Origin: Pyrus communis
Taxonomy: Eukaryota > Streptophyta > Magnoliopsida > Rosales > Rosaceae
Reading direction: 5' to 3'
Length of the DNA: 64,000 nt
Assembly: GCF_963583255.1 (NCBI RefSeq)
Contig: NC_084803.1
Coordinates: 25,084,428-25,148,427, forward strand
Shown piece by piece: positions 21,608 to 32,960 of the stretch (the first letter of the stretch is position 1; every line of letters begins with the position of its first letter). The notes under the pieces were generated by a model that was not told where the DNA came from, did no database searches, and was given only the letters and a program-made list of their open reading frames with translations. A program made the position numbers and the translations under genes.

Positions 21608-22752
21608 TGTTCAGGTTGGATCTGTCCCTCGCACAACTCCGCTAGGTTATTGCCTGTCATGCAAGGTTTGTTGCTTGGTGTGCTGCAATATGAGTTTGTA
21701 GTTAGTTAGAATGGTGCCTTTATGGGGCCTTTATTAGGCCTTGAGATTCACAATCAAAACTAACATGGATCTGAGCATGCCAATGTTATCTTTGTATAAC
21801 ATATTGTTCTTTAGTTATGAGTTGGGTTAATTACTTGCGCCACAAGTTACTTATACTTCTTGATCTTACTGAATTGTTACAGATGGGTTAAGTTTCTGTA
21901 ATGTTCTTTTTCTAGCCTTGTAAAGAATGACTTTTATTCATGATATTATATGTCCAGATAAAGAGAGTTCAGGGTCCTTCCAACCATCTCTTTAATTATA
22001 GTTAACACTAAAGAAGCAAGGTTAATTAGTTTAGCCAAATTAATCACAACTTTGAACTAAAGGTAGTTGAAAATGGTTTGAAACACAATAGAAAATGCAT
22101 TAAACAACAGATGTACTTTATGTAAGCATAAACAAAAGAGACTCAGGTAAGATTATAACCTTGCCGGGCAAGGTTCAACTTCTTGCGGCCACTTCTCTTT
22201 GTGTTTTACAATGATTGCAATCTTGAGAGAATGAAAGGTAAAAACAAGTTTACTAAAAGGGATTCGTATTACAATAGTGGAAAAAGTAGCAGAGCTTCTA
22301 AATCTTGACAAAAGATGGCTTTTCTATAGAGAATCTAGGACTGAAAGAACAGAGTCTCGACAAACTAAAGCTTTCTGGTTTCTAGCTTGTCTGAGAGCAA
22401 AATGGGTTGTCTTTTGATTGATTGGTTGAGTGTCCTTATCTCTGGTGTCCCTTGCTGCTTTTATAGACCTTCTAGCCCGACTGTCCAAGCTCTGTCTTTT
22501 GGTGATGGCCCTTGAAGTATAGTGAGTTACCAATTATTTTTTTATCCCTGCCCTTGGAAAGTTCTTTTTACTGGAGGTGAGCTATCCTCTATCGCCCATC
22601 ACTTCTCACATATGCTTGTTGCCTATTCCTTGCAAAAATGGTTTTTAATTTTTTTTGGGATGTCGATTTGCCTGAGCCCAATCCTCTCTTTGCTTTTTGT
22701 GTTCTTGGGCCTTCATCCTCACTAAGCCCAATATTAAATGTCTACCCAAATA
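21608..22752 (-). repeat. Gypsy (Tat) 5' LTR
   Basis: Starts TGTTCAGGTTGG and ends CTACCCAAATA, where the other LTR has CCAAACA. One terminal base has therefore mutated and the TG/CA end is lost. It contains an insertion of about 80 bases near 22440-22545 relative to the other LTR. Confidence 0.88.
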
Positions 22753-23295
22753 GATCCTTAGAGATACTAGTAAGATTGCTAACAAAAATGGGTTTCGAGA
22801 CTAATTTGGTGCAAGACTAAAGAATGACTGAGAAGGGTGTTGACCGAACGCGTGAGGTAAGTATTGGTTGTAGTAGTTACTGGTATGATCAAAACTTAAA
22901 TTGTCTTTTTTTTTTTTTTAACATTTATAGGTATGATAATCTTGGTAGTTGCTCATATTACTAGGTAAACGTCTTATAAATAACACTTGTGGATGGATTT
23001 TGCTCAGATTGCTTTATTTATTTACTGGTTTGAAAATTATGTATGCTGGAATTTGGATTACCTGAATATGTTTGTTGATATGTACATGTTTGATGTGCAG
23101 GCTTTAGTGATTCAGGAAGGAAGTAGGGCTGTGGGGGAGAGTGGTACGGCTGTGAGGGATGCTGTGGCATCCATTATTACAGCGGAAGCTGCGATGTCTC
23201 CTCCTAGGCCAATTGTAAGTGTAAGGAAAATAGTCTGTGAGGAGATTGTAGAAGCAGGATCGAGCTACAAGAGTCTTCTTGAAGAAATAGATTAA
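22753..23295 (+). pseudogene. LINE ORF1, carboxyl-terminal part
   Basis: Coding resumes after the gypsy LTR with LLTKMGFETNLVQD. At 22857-23100 a segment looks like an intron: GAG|GTAAGTATTGG at the left and GATGTGCAG|GCTTTAGTG at the right, with a T14-type tract inside. The final frame (23101-23295) reads ALVIQEGSRAVGESGTAVRD and ends KSLLEEID with stop TAA at 23293-23295. This stop overlaps the ORF2 start. No domain is recognisable in this tail. Confidence 0.55.
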
Positions 23296-23880
23296 TGAAA
23301 TGCATGACGTGGAACTGCAGAGGTCTAGAGAGGCTTGATTTTACAAGTAATTTTAATCTTTTATGTAGTGGTATTAAACTGGACCTTTTTTGTATATTTG
23401 AAACTAAAATGGATGTGGATAAGGTCTCAAGGAATTTTTTGTAATGATCGAGATCGGTTTATTACGTCTATGCTTTTCCACAAAAACATTTACAATTGGC
23501 TTTGTGGGAAGATGTCCTTAAACTTAATCGAACTGATAAGCTGTGGTGCTTAATGGGTGATTTCAATAGTATTGTGGATATGTCAGATAAGAGAGGAGGC
23601 TGTCAAAATACGACTTGTATGAACAATTTTTTCAACTTCTTAAATAAAGGAAACCTCTTATCTCTGAATGCTTCGGGGGTGCCATTTACTTGGTGCAATG
23701 ATCACTCTGATAATAGTAGAATTTATGAGAGGCTTAATCATGGCATTGCTAATTCGTACTGGCTAAATGAGTACCTTGATTACAACCTTCATAGTTACCC
23801 AATATTTGGTTCGTATCATCGACCTATTGGAATTTTGTCTCTAGTAATCCTAAATCACATATTGGAATTTTGTCTTCTCC
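23295..23880 (+). pseudogene. LINE ORF2, endonuclease domain
   Basis: ATG at 23295 overlaps the ORF1 stop (TAATG). The protein opens MKCMTWNCRGLERLDFTSNF, the classic start of plant LINE apurinic-like endonucleases (WNCRGL). A first stop comes at about 23443, and after a frameshift the segment 23496-23850 continues LWCLMGDFNSIVDMSDKRGG and LNASGVPFTWCNDHSDN. These contain the GDFN catalytic block and the F-T-W substrate loop. The enzyme nicks target DNA to prime reverse transcription. The sequence then jumps to the RT region, so a large deletion removed the RT fingers. Confidence 0.88.
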
Positions 23881-23885
23881 TGGTA

Positions 23886-24706
23886 GGTTTAGAATGTCAA
23901 CCTAGTGTTTGCAGATGATTGTTTATTTTTTGCTAGGGCAACCACAAAAGGAGCAAGGCATGTCCTGGACATTTTAAATATATTTGCTAAGGCCTTTGGA
24001 CAATAGATAAACTTTCATAAGTTTTCTCTTTATTTTTCAAATATTACCAATTTTGCATATCAAGAATGCATATTTTGCATATTCAACATAAACGACCATT
24101 AGTAAATATTTGGTAGACATAATATTGTGTTCTGAAAAGATACGGTGAACGATGTGAATTAATTAAAACTAGTCAAACAAAAGTTTGTTAGTTGTAAGGC
24201 TAATACAATTTCTAAGGCTGGAAGATTAAACTTTATTAAGTTGAACTTGACTAGTATGCTAATCATATTATCATATTATATCATGTTTTAAGTGCCCTGT
24301 TCGAATAACTGAGAAACTAAATAAAGAGTACATGACTTTTTCTGGGGGAGGGATAAGAAATTAAAGCCTATTACCTCGACAAAGGTGTGCACTTCTAAGG
24401 ACCAAGGTGGGCTCGGTATCAGGTGAGTTAATCATTTTAATAATGCTTTTCTGACCAAGCTAGGGTGGAAAGTTTTGAAGAACTAGAATAATTTGTAGTG
24501 CAGATTGTTAGAAAGAAGACTTAAAGGAAGATGATTTCTTGAGTTGTAAAGTTAAACAAAACCATTCTTTGGCTTGAAAAGGAATTTTAAATAATAGGGA
24601 TGTTATTTGCAAGGGGATGAGGCGGAATGTGGTAAGGATATTCTTTTCTGGACTCATCACTGGATTTTTCCTTACCCATTTTTTCGACTTATCACTTAGA
24701 ATCAAC
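23886..24706 (+). pseudogene. LINE ORF2, reverse transcriptase active site to thumb
   Basis: FADD at 23908-23919 within NLVFADDCLFFARATTKGAR is the RT catalytic block. It is followed by FHKFSLYFSNITN and, in other frames, by ISKAGRLNFIKLNL, FFWGRDKKLKPITSTKVC and SKDQGGLGIR. These are the RT thumb/connection blocks of plant LINEs. At least four frameshifts or stops are present. The reading ends near 24706, where a minus-strand gypsy fragment begins. No RNase H and no poly(A) tail are left. Confidence 0.85.
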
Positions 24707-24712
24707 GATAAA

Positions 24713-25700
24713 GCTTAAATTGGGAGACAAGAGTTAGTTAGTTCATCAACCATATCTCCAACTTGTAGGCTCCGAGGTTTAACGTCTTTGGTGTAATACG
24801 AGTGGATCTGCTGCTCGTAGGTGGCAAGTTGGGTTTGAGTGCATTCTCGGCATTCCTTGGCAAAGTTGAGGTCAGACTTGAGGATTCTTGCATTTTCTAA
24901 AGCAGTTCGCTCCTTAATATGAAAATTTGGAATTGTAGTAACTTGGAATGGAATAATAGCTTCCATTCCGTAGGCCATGGAGAATGATGTTTGTCCTGTG
25001 GCTTTTCAGACCATTCTGCGATATGCCATAGGACTCTGAACAGCTCTTCTAGCCAGTTTCTTTTCTTCTCAAGTCTTTTCTTCAAACATGATAGAATGGG
25101 TTTATTTGAACCTTCTACCTACCTGTTGCCTTAAGGGTATCTTAGAGTGAAAGTGAGATGACAAATCTCAAGCTCTTTATACCAATTGGTGACTTCAAAG
25201 ATAGTAAATTGCAACCCATTACCTATGAGTGTGGTATACGGAACTCCTAATCGGCAAATGATGTTCTTCCAAACAAAAGACTTGACGACTGCATCAATGA
25301 TCCTTGACAAAGTCTTTACTTCTATCCACTTTGGAAAGTAGTCTGTTGTCGGTGTCAAATATTCCTTGTTTCCCTAGGCCTTTTTAAGAGGTCCAACGAG
25401 ATCAATGCTGCATTGTATGAAAGATTATGCTCCCATTAAACTATTAAGTTTTTTTGCATGTTTATGGTTCAGTGAAGCGTATTTTAGCATTTGTCGGAAG
25501 TTTGTGCACAAATTATAGCATCTTGTCTCATGGTGGGCCAATAGTATCCAGCCATTAATGCTTTTTGTGCTAGCGATCTTCCTCTGGTACGATTGCCGCA
25601 TACTCCGAATTGGATATCACTCAAGATTTGTAGGCCTGTCTCCAGAGTAACGCATAGAACTTGAGGTCTAGAATCAGACTGTATATCTTAAGGTATTTGG
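24713..25700 (-). pseudogene. Integrase of the second Tat fragment
   Basis: An HHCC-like region at about 25480-25620 precedes the core segment 25131-25358: TDYFPKWIEVKTLSRIIDAV, SFVWKNIICRLGVPYT, IGNGLQF. In the last block the DNG of the D-D-E triad reads GNG. The reading then moves to the frame of 24897-25085 (KKRLEKKRNWLEELFRVLW) and finally 24715-24978 (MAYGMEAIIPFQVTTIPN). The catalytic Asp in the GNG block appears lost. Confidence 0.85.
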
Positions 25701-26360
25701 ACCAATACTTTTGCCAAGTGGCGGTCTTCAGGTAGCTTTTCGTCTTAGTTGTAGTCGATAATCTCGTTCATCCAGTTTTCTTAGGCATCAGTAATTACAG
25801 CCATTTCTAGCTTCAACTCGTGGATGTTCGCATTGGTAAGGTATTTGAAGGGGATAGTTCCCCAAATGGAGTAGTCAATGGTTGAGGCTATGTTTACAAG
25901 TGTGTCGGCATGGCTTGGCTCATCGTAATCATCTGTGACTTAGTTAACTATGAGCAACAAGTCGCAATGGATCGACAATCTTTAACTTGGATTTCCGTTG
26001 CCAACTTAAGTTTGGCTAGAAGTGCCTCATATTCTACTTCGTTTTTACCTGTCATGAACCCAAGCTTTAAAGATTATTCGAGTATAGAGCCGTCTTTTGT
26101 CATCAAAACCATTCCTGCCGCTGCCCTATTCAGATTCGGCGATCCATCCACATAGAGTCTAAAGGCGAAGGTTCTCAGGCACTTTTCGGGAACATGTCGT
26201 GCTCGAGGTATCTTGTGCTGCCGAAGTGAACTCTACTATGATATATACCAATGCCTGGGCTTTGATCGAAGTTCTAGGCCAGTAGATGATTTCAATGGCC
26301 CATTTGGTAACTCTGGACAATACGTCAGGATTGTACAAAATGGATCGAAATGGGTACTCT
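25700..26360 (-). pseudogene. RNase H region of the second Tat fragment
   Basis: Broken minus-strand reading around 25870-26200 gives the archaeal-type RNase H (NEVEYEALLAKLKLATEIQV). The first RNase H lies above it, at about 26160-26640. Several stops are present. Confidence 0.65.
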
Positions 26361-26361
26361 G

Positions 26362-27669
26362 TTATGTAAACATTCCTGAAAGATTGGAAGAATGGTCAAA
26401 GTTTTTTGGCTGGAGACACCAATGCAAGGATGATTTTTTTCCATTTTCTGGTATTTGGTTTCTGGTTTGAGAAAAGCGTTTGATACATAGTACACCGGTT
26501 TCTGCTCCCCCGAGTCTTCTCAAATCAAAATTGTACTGACTGCACAATCTAATACTACCATATAAAAGTACAATTCTTCTGTCTACCGGCTTGAACAGTA
26601 GTGGAGAGTTAGACAAGTACTCTTTTGACTTCTTAAAAGCCTATTCGCACTCATCCATCTAGAATAGGGCGTTGCTTTTCTTTATTGCGAAAAGGAAGTG
26701 TTTGCATTTATCTGTAGATCTTGAGAAAAATCGGCTGAAGGTGGCCACTCTTTCTGCCATGCTCTGTATCTCCTTCATGGTTTTGGTGACTTTATCTCTA
26801 TAATGCCTCAAATTTGATATGGTATTATCTTCGATCCCGCGTTTGCTGACCAGGTAACCTAAGAACTCGCTTGGTGCTACAGCAGAGGTGCATTTTTTTG
26901 GGTTTAACTTCATGTTGTATTTTCGGAGTAGACCAAACAACTTCTGGATGCGGGTCAACTGGTCCTTCTTTTCTTTACTTTTGACGATTATGTCATCCAT
27001 GTAGACTTTCATCATCTTTCCAATCCTCTCTTGAAGATTCAGTTTACAAGCCTCTGATAGGTTGCCCTTGCATTTTTAAGACGAAGGGGCATAACTTTGT
27101 AATAGTACGTACCTTGGTCGATAGTAAAGGAGGTTGCCTCCATGTCAAGCTCGTACATCTTTATCTGATTGTATCCAGAGTAAGTGTCCACGAAGCTTAG
27201 TAGCTCATGCCATGCAGTCAAATGTACCAACAAAATCAATATATAGGAGAAGATACGGATTCTTCAGGTAGGCCTTGTTCAAATCTGTGAAGTCCACACA
27301 CACTCTCTATTTTCCGTTTTTCTTACTAGCACAACATTGGCTAGCCCAGTCAAGTTGATGTACTTCGACGATGAAGTTGGTGTATTTGAGCTTGTCAATC
27401 TTAGCTTCTATGATTTTGCTTCGTTTGGTTCCATGATTTTGTTTACGCTAGATTACTGGTTTGCCAGTTGGCTCCAGGTAAAAGCGATGGAAGATCATGA
27501 GAGGGTCAATTCTAGGCATGTCCTGTGCGGACCAATGAACACGTCTTTGTTGGCTTGTAGGAAGTCGGTAAACAATTCCTTATCTCGATCTGTGAGTTTG
27601 GAACTGATCCTAACTTTGCATGTCGGCTTGTCAGGATCGAGGCTGATATACATGGCGTCCTTATTTGCT
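26362..27669 (-). pseudogene. Reverse transcriptase of the second Tat fragment
   Basis: The RT fingers read from about 27640. The palm at 27039-27239 gives SFVDTYSGYNQIKMYELDME and TSFTIDQGTYYYKVMPLRL, and 26659-27015 carries the catalytic VYMDDIIVKSKEKKDQL and EFLGYLVSKRGIE. This is the usual order of an LTR-element RT and the YMDD motif is intact. The frame is nevertheless broken between 27015 and 27039 and again above 27239. The plus-strand frame 27337-27696 is its mirror image. Confidence 0.88.
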
Positions 27670-27900
27670 CACTACAAGAAAACATGGATTAGGTGATGGA
27701 ATTTTTTGTGATGTGTAAAAATTCATCACATTCAGGTAAAATAAGTGATGCATTTTTAAAAATCATCACATTAAAATTTTGGTGGAATCCCAAAATATTT
27801 TGCATCACTTTTAGTTTTGCAACAAATAAGTGGGCAAGAAAATTTATCGCCAAGTGAAATGTAATATGTGACGAAATTTAACATTCATCACATAAGAAGG
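27670..27900 (+). repeat. CACTA left terminal inverted repeat and subterminal region
   Basis: The CACTACAAGAAAAC terminus is followed by repeated GTGATG/CATCAC words at intervals of 10-40 bases. These are the usual binding region of the TNPA-type protein. The preceding triplet is GCT; the partner copy of a 3-bp duplication cannot be checked. Confidence 0.85.
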
Positions 27901-28642
27901 GAGAATGCCACCTAGTCATTTCATTACTTATAATATTAATTTTTTTTTAAAAAAACAAACCCAAATTAATAAGACTTCTCATTTTGTGCACCCATCCCCG
28001 TTACCATCCCTTCGTCTACTCCCTCACCCAACTCACGATGACCACCCACCTCGACTCTCGACGGCCAGCTACCTGGTGGTTGTCAACGGCGACGACCACC
28101 ACCTCTCCGTCATCTTCCTCCCTCGGCCACTTTCCCACCCTTTGATTCATTCTTTAACTCTCACATCTCTTTGACATAACAAGACCAAATTGAGGAAAGA
28201 GAAGTTCGATTTTGATCGGAGCTCTTCCAATTGACAACAAGGTACAATGTTTCTCTAAATTTCCTTAATTGTTCTTGGATTTTGTTCTCTAATTAGTTCT
28301 TTGGTTGCCAAGCTTAGACACCCAACTATCAATTTTCTTTATATTTTGAAAATTAATGAGTTGCAACATGTTATATTCCCTACAAATTCTACGAATTTGC
28401 CCCTTTTGTGAAGATCGAACATTCTTTGCTATATGTATGTAAAATTTGCAAGCTATAAACAATGAAATTTTCTTTCCTACTCTTTTTTCTCATTTCTTTT
28501 TCCCTGCCTTTGTAATTCCCTATTTGTTTTGGTGAAATAATTAAGAAAGAGCTAGGTAGTTCCTGGGATTGATGCATGGAAGAATAATGGAGGAATAATA
28601 TGGCTGAATACTTTCAGTTTATTGAACAAAGGCTAAGGTAGT

Positions 28643-28693
<51 letters not shown>

Positions 28694-29311
28694 AATAGAA
28701 AAGTATAAATCCCGATTCTAATCCTATAAAGCCGTGACCCACATTACATGGAATAGCCTTTCCTAGTTTAGACAAATACAATATGAAGTCATTTAATGTA
28801 CAATAAGTTGCTAGGTCTGTGTTTGAGCAACATTTCTTTTAAGTCTTCGAATTATATTAAGTTCTTGGTTAGTATTGTTTTGCAGTTTTTAGTATACAAT
28901 TGAACGACATGACCTTATTAACTATTACAACAGAGATGAAGAATTATTGAAGTCAACTTAATTCCAGGTTTGTGTACGATGGTCCATTACGTATTAATAG
29001 CAAACCTTTAATATGCTCCTGACTAGAAACCTTGCGTAGGCTTGTGACCCTTACATATTTCAGCAACTTATTAATCTGGTGTACAAAGTTGCATTAAGTT
29101 AGAGTAACTTCTGTTTTTTTTTTTTAGTGGCAAATTCTGTTTTTAGTTTTCAGATTCTCTTCCTGTCTATTTATTTTCTTCCTCTCAAGTTTTGCTTCCA
29201 AAGTTACATTAAGTTAGAGTAACGAAACTGGTATACATCTCGTTGTTTGGGCACCTTACGCGTCTCATGAGAGCATATGAAACTCGTATACATGTTGGTC
29301 AATACCTTTTC
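27901..29311. other. CACTA 5' region, no clear gene
   Basis: An open frame at 27905-28174 encodes a His/Pro/Ser-rich protein of no recognised family and probably is leader sequence. A run CAAAGTTNCATTAAGTTAGAGTAAC occurs twice (29084-29108 and 29199-29223), 115 bases apart. No TNP2 amino-terminal exon could be read. Confidence 0.4.
28645..28690. repeat. (AT)n microsatellite
   Basis: About 23 uninterrupted AT units. Confidence 0.95.
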
Positions 29312-30511
29312 TCTAACACATATCAAATAACAATTCATAGGATGGATGAAGCATATGCAAGTAAATAAGATATGTGGACAAGCTTAAAAGACAAAGGATG
29401 CAAAAAGTTTTTGGCTGGAAAAACCCACCTCTAGGTTAAAAAGCCGGGGACTCTCCACTGAGTCCAATCCACTAGTGAAATTAAGATTCTTACAAAGTAA
29501 CCACACAAGATCAATTCCTAGATCCTTATATACGGAGCAACTTGTACCTTTGTGCAACTTTGCCCTTCGCGAGATGGATTCTTTCGGTCTTCACGAAGTG
29601 GCAGCTCCTCCTGAGCTCTTCACCTTGTGGCATCGAAATCCAATCAACTCATGCAAATGATATTATGATAAACTTGATCCAAATCTGGATTGATTGTCTA
29701 GTTAGTTTCACCAGTCAAACACTTGAAAGATGAAATTGACGCGAATCCAAAAATAGGTCAGTTTAGAGATTTGAAACTTGAAAAACTTGACCACCAAATT
29801 AAAACAAAACCATGAAGACAATGCTACCCTAATATGCAATGATTGGGTCTTTGATGCAAGGACATGGTTTTGTGGCTAGGGTTTTAATGAAGAACACAAG
29901 AGGTAGCTCAAAGCTAAAATCAACTATTTCCTGAAAATGTAAAACTTCTAGCCAAAACAAATGAGCATATAAAACGAATTTAAGCTAGTAATTTCAAAGA
30001 TAGGTTTATAAATATTCAATAAAGAACATTAGCTATTAAATCTGCTTGAAGCTCCTAGGAGATCTCAAAAACTTTTCCAATCTCAAACCCCAAAAATAAA
30101 TGAACCCTAGATTTAGCTTTTAAAAAGGGTTTGATGTTCAGGCAGAAAGGGGACCAGAAATACCACGTGTCATGTGCAAAATTAATTTGGAAAGAACTAA
30201 GGCTAAAAAACCATTTTCGAAAAAAACTGTCAGATGGCCCATGTGGGTTGTCTTAAAGTGTGTGCTCAGCTCATGTGAAAGCAGCGCGAAGTTTTGACTA
30301 GACAGAACCACTAGACAGAATGAATTGGAAATAATGACATGAAATGCATATGAATGAAAAAACCCTTGATGAGAGAAGTTAAGCTCTTGAAATGAAATTT
30401 CTAGTAGCATGGTCCCAAAGTAGCATTTAAATCCTAAATCTAAATAGAGCATGTGTGGTACTATGTACAACCTTTGACAGGGGAAGTCAAACAATAAAAC
30501 TAAACTTCACA
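29312..30511 (-). repeat. Copia 3' LTR, outer end truncated
   Basis: Homology with the other LTR starts at TCTAACACATATCAAATAAC. Upstream of it CACTA sequence takes over. The inner end lies next to the polypurine tract. Open frames inside (29475-29660, 30138-30494) are not genes. Confidence 0.85.
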
Positions 30512-32960
30512 ATCTCCCCCTTTGGCTTTCCTTGACAAAATAACCAAAACCCTATAACTAAATTCAATCAACCTCACTCAAGAGAACCCAAAGAACGAAT
30601 CCTGCAAAGAAGCACTCTTGACAAGAAGAAGTGAAAAGTTATCATGGTTAAAGCAATTTTCTCTCCCCTATTATGTCATGGCAAAGACAAAGGATCTAAA
30701 ATGAATGATATGCCAGTTCAATTAAACAAAATAAATGATATGTCAATTAAGCTCATGAATGAAATGCCCAACCATAAACAAAAAGCCAATAAGAACGAAC
30801 AATCAAGATTAGGCACAAGGATCACAATTTGGCATGTCAACACAAGAAAGACTGATAAATGAATTTGCAGTAATAGTAAGAACAATCCAAGAACAAGATA
30901 ATCACCGCAAATCATAAAGGTACATTCTTGGTGCCAAGACATTCAAAGCAAGTAAGTTGTCCAAGGAAATTGTTCAAAAAACAATCAACAACAAAGAATT
31001 ACACTAGGAGTATCTAAACCAAGGTACATCAGAAAAAAGGTTCAAAAACAACACATCCAAAATAGGTCAAGTTTGCCGAATAAAAATTTGAACTCCTCTA
31101 TCATTTTTACTCTCCTAGACACCAACTCCCCCATAAACCTAGACGTCTACAGACTAAGTGGCGGCATCGGATTAGAAATATCCAAATTTGCAGCAAATAC
31201 ACAATGCATGGATAGCAAAAGCACAACGGATAACAAATAGTAATACATCATATGAGTATGCCCAAGCAAAGTGTAGCAAAAATTAAGCACAAGTAAGTGA
31301 ACCAACTCCCCACAAATGATGCATATGTGGTTTAAATGAAGTCCCCCAGAAATGATGCTCTTCATACAAACAAACTCCCCCAGAAATCAAGACCATAGAT
31401 TGAAACATGCACTAACAGAGATACTCTTAAAAGATCTCACTTTCCTGACGAGGGATAGTGACTCAGCAGAAAAGGAAGATGTCCATGAAAATCAGTTTTG
31501 TGCAAATGCATAAAACAATGTACACAAACATATTTGTGCAAACACATGAAAAGATGGAGATCAAGAGAGCAGTTGTAATTTTTGCACCAATAAATGACGT
31601 CTAAACCACAAGCCCTGAAGGGAATAAGAAAAGTAGTTTGAGACCCTTTTGGAAAGTATGGAGCGAAAAATCATACATCTAAAAGGCACATTTAGAAACA
31701 TTTTTCTGCAAGAGCTCAAGTCAAAGTATCCAACCAATTAGGACACCACACATAAGCAAAAGAGATCACAGAAGACAGTCATAACCTTAGCAATAATAAA
31801 CTACAACTAAAAAGACAAACCACAAAGGGAATAAATGAAGAATTAGCTTCAACATCTATGCTTCCAAGAGAGAATAAACAAGATACTTGAATTAGAAACA
31901 TGGAATGCAACTCTCAAAAGAAAAATCTTCAAGATCATTCATGGACAATAATACTAAGATTAACACTTGCTCATGATGCAACAATGATGTGTCAATGTAT
32001 AGGAAGAGGGACTTGTGATAGCCTTCTTGAAATCATAGCTCCATGCCACTAGGCCCAAGGTTAATTCAAAGGCTAAACAAACTTTTAATAATCGATTAAG
32101 CTTAAGAAACAACACTTCCTACATAATATGAACAAAGGACAGGACTTGCAAAAAGCAAGACACAATCCTTGAAAGAGAAGTAAACTTTGATGTGGAACTT
32201 TGAGTGAGGTACCAATTTGAATATGCCTAGGTCATTTGAACGAAGGTGAATTTTTTATGAGACGCCATTTTATTTTTAGAAATTTGAATTCATGACCTAT
32301 AGAGGGGATCTTGGAGCATAACCTCATGACATTGCATGGAAGGCCAAATTGATGGGATTTTCTTATTTTTTATGATATATGATTTCTTTTCGGAGACAGC
32401 CTCTCATATAACATTTTCCGATTTGAATTTTTGTTTTGATTTGAGGAAATGACAAAAAGAAGAAGAGAAATGACACATGGTCCAAATTATAGAGTAAGCA
32501 AAGTCACTACAACTCAATCAAGACCAAAGTGAACTTAACCTTCAAATCAACTCAAGCTTTTGTCAGGCATGAAAAATGATTTTTCAAATGCTATTTGAAG
32601 TAAAAAGGGAGAACCTTTGAAATCATAGTGAAAATTTCCAAGGTTTATCCACAAATTACTAACAATGTATGATGATCAAGAAATGCATATAGAGAGCAAA
32701 ACAGTGCTATTGGAGGAGTTGATAGACAAGACAGACACAATCATTGAGACAAAACATGCTAGAACAACTTGGAAGCATAGTTGTTCAACCAATTCAATTA
32801 ATAGCACAGAGACCAATAAACTGTTGCATAATTTTATGCCTTCGATTGTCCAAAGTACTTGTGAGATGGTTAGTTAGCTGTCTTTCAATTGGTACTAAGC
32901 TTAGAAAAATCCATAGATCCTCCAATGCGGTGAAATTGTGTTCCAAAATGATTGATTGTT
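30512..32960 (-). other. Copia 3' noncoding region
   Basis: Between the polypurine tract and the last recognisable pol sequence there are about 2.4 kb of A-rich (plus strand) DNA. Only short open frames occur, such as 30718-30942 and 31147-31365, which are Leu-rich on the minus strand and match nothing I know. SIRE-type elements can carry an env-like frame here, but nothing of the kind is readable. Confidence 0.5.

Larger units (their letters stand above)
10234..22752 (-). mobile_element. Tat-lineage Ty3/gypsy retrotransposon with antisense PMD gene
   Basis: Two long direct repeats (10234-11260 and 21608-22752) bound an element whose gag, protease, RNase H and integrase read on the minus strand in the gypsy order. 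The lineage call rests on the second RNase H domain (GDSKLVVNQLNGEY) downstream of the usual one, and on a primer-binding site in a TTTTGGCACCCCCAATGG context, resembling the TTTTGGCGCC type of Tat elements. The RT palm is deleted. Between integrase and the 3' LTR lies a large plus-strand gene with a plant mobile domain. The flanking 5-mers (GGTCA and GATCC) do not match, so the target duplication is lost or rearranged. The insertion interrupts LINE ORF1. The LTRs are clearly diverged, so the insertion is old. Confidence 0.9.
8426..24706 (+). mobile_element. LINE retrotransposon remnant, split by later insertions
   Basis: Pieces of one plus-strand non-LTR retrotransposon lie in correct order. 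They are the ORF1 amino-terminal part (8426-8677), ORF1 middle (9501-10233), ORF1 carboxyl part (22753-23295), ORF2 endonuclease (23295-23880) and ORF2 reverse transcriptase (about 23890-24706). The interruptions are a hAT element (8686-9492) and a Tat-type gypsy element (10234-22752). Most of ORF2 between endonuclease and the RT active-site region is deleted, and the 3' end was replaced by another gypsy fragment at about 24707-24713. No poly(A) tail or target duplication survives. Confidence 0.8.
24713..27669 (-). mobile_element. Second Tat-type gypsy pol fragment, no LTRs
   Basis: Read right to left, the fragment contains most of RT, both RNase H domains and the integrase of a Tat-lineage gypsy element. 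It is interrupted at 27670 by the left end of a CACTA element and abuts LINE sequence at about 24707-24713. No LTR, gag or protease is found on either side. The sequence is different enough from the first Tat element to be another family. Confidence 0.85.

Noticed and set aside
27905..28174. His/Pro/Ser-rich 89-codon open frame
   Set aside because: Low-complexity leader of the CACTA element without homologous features.
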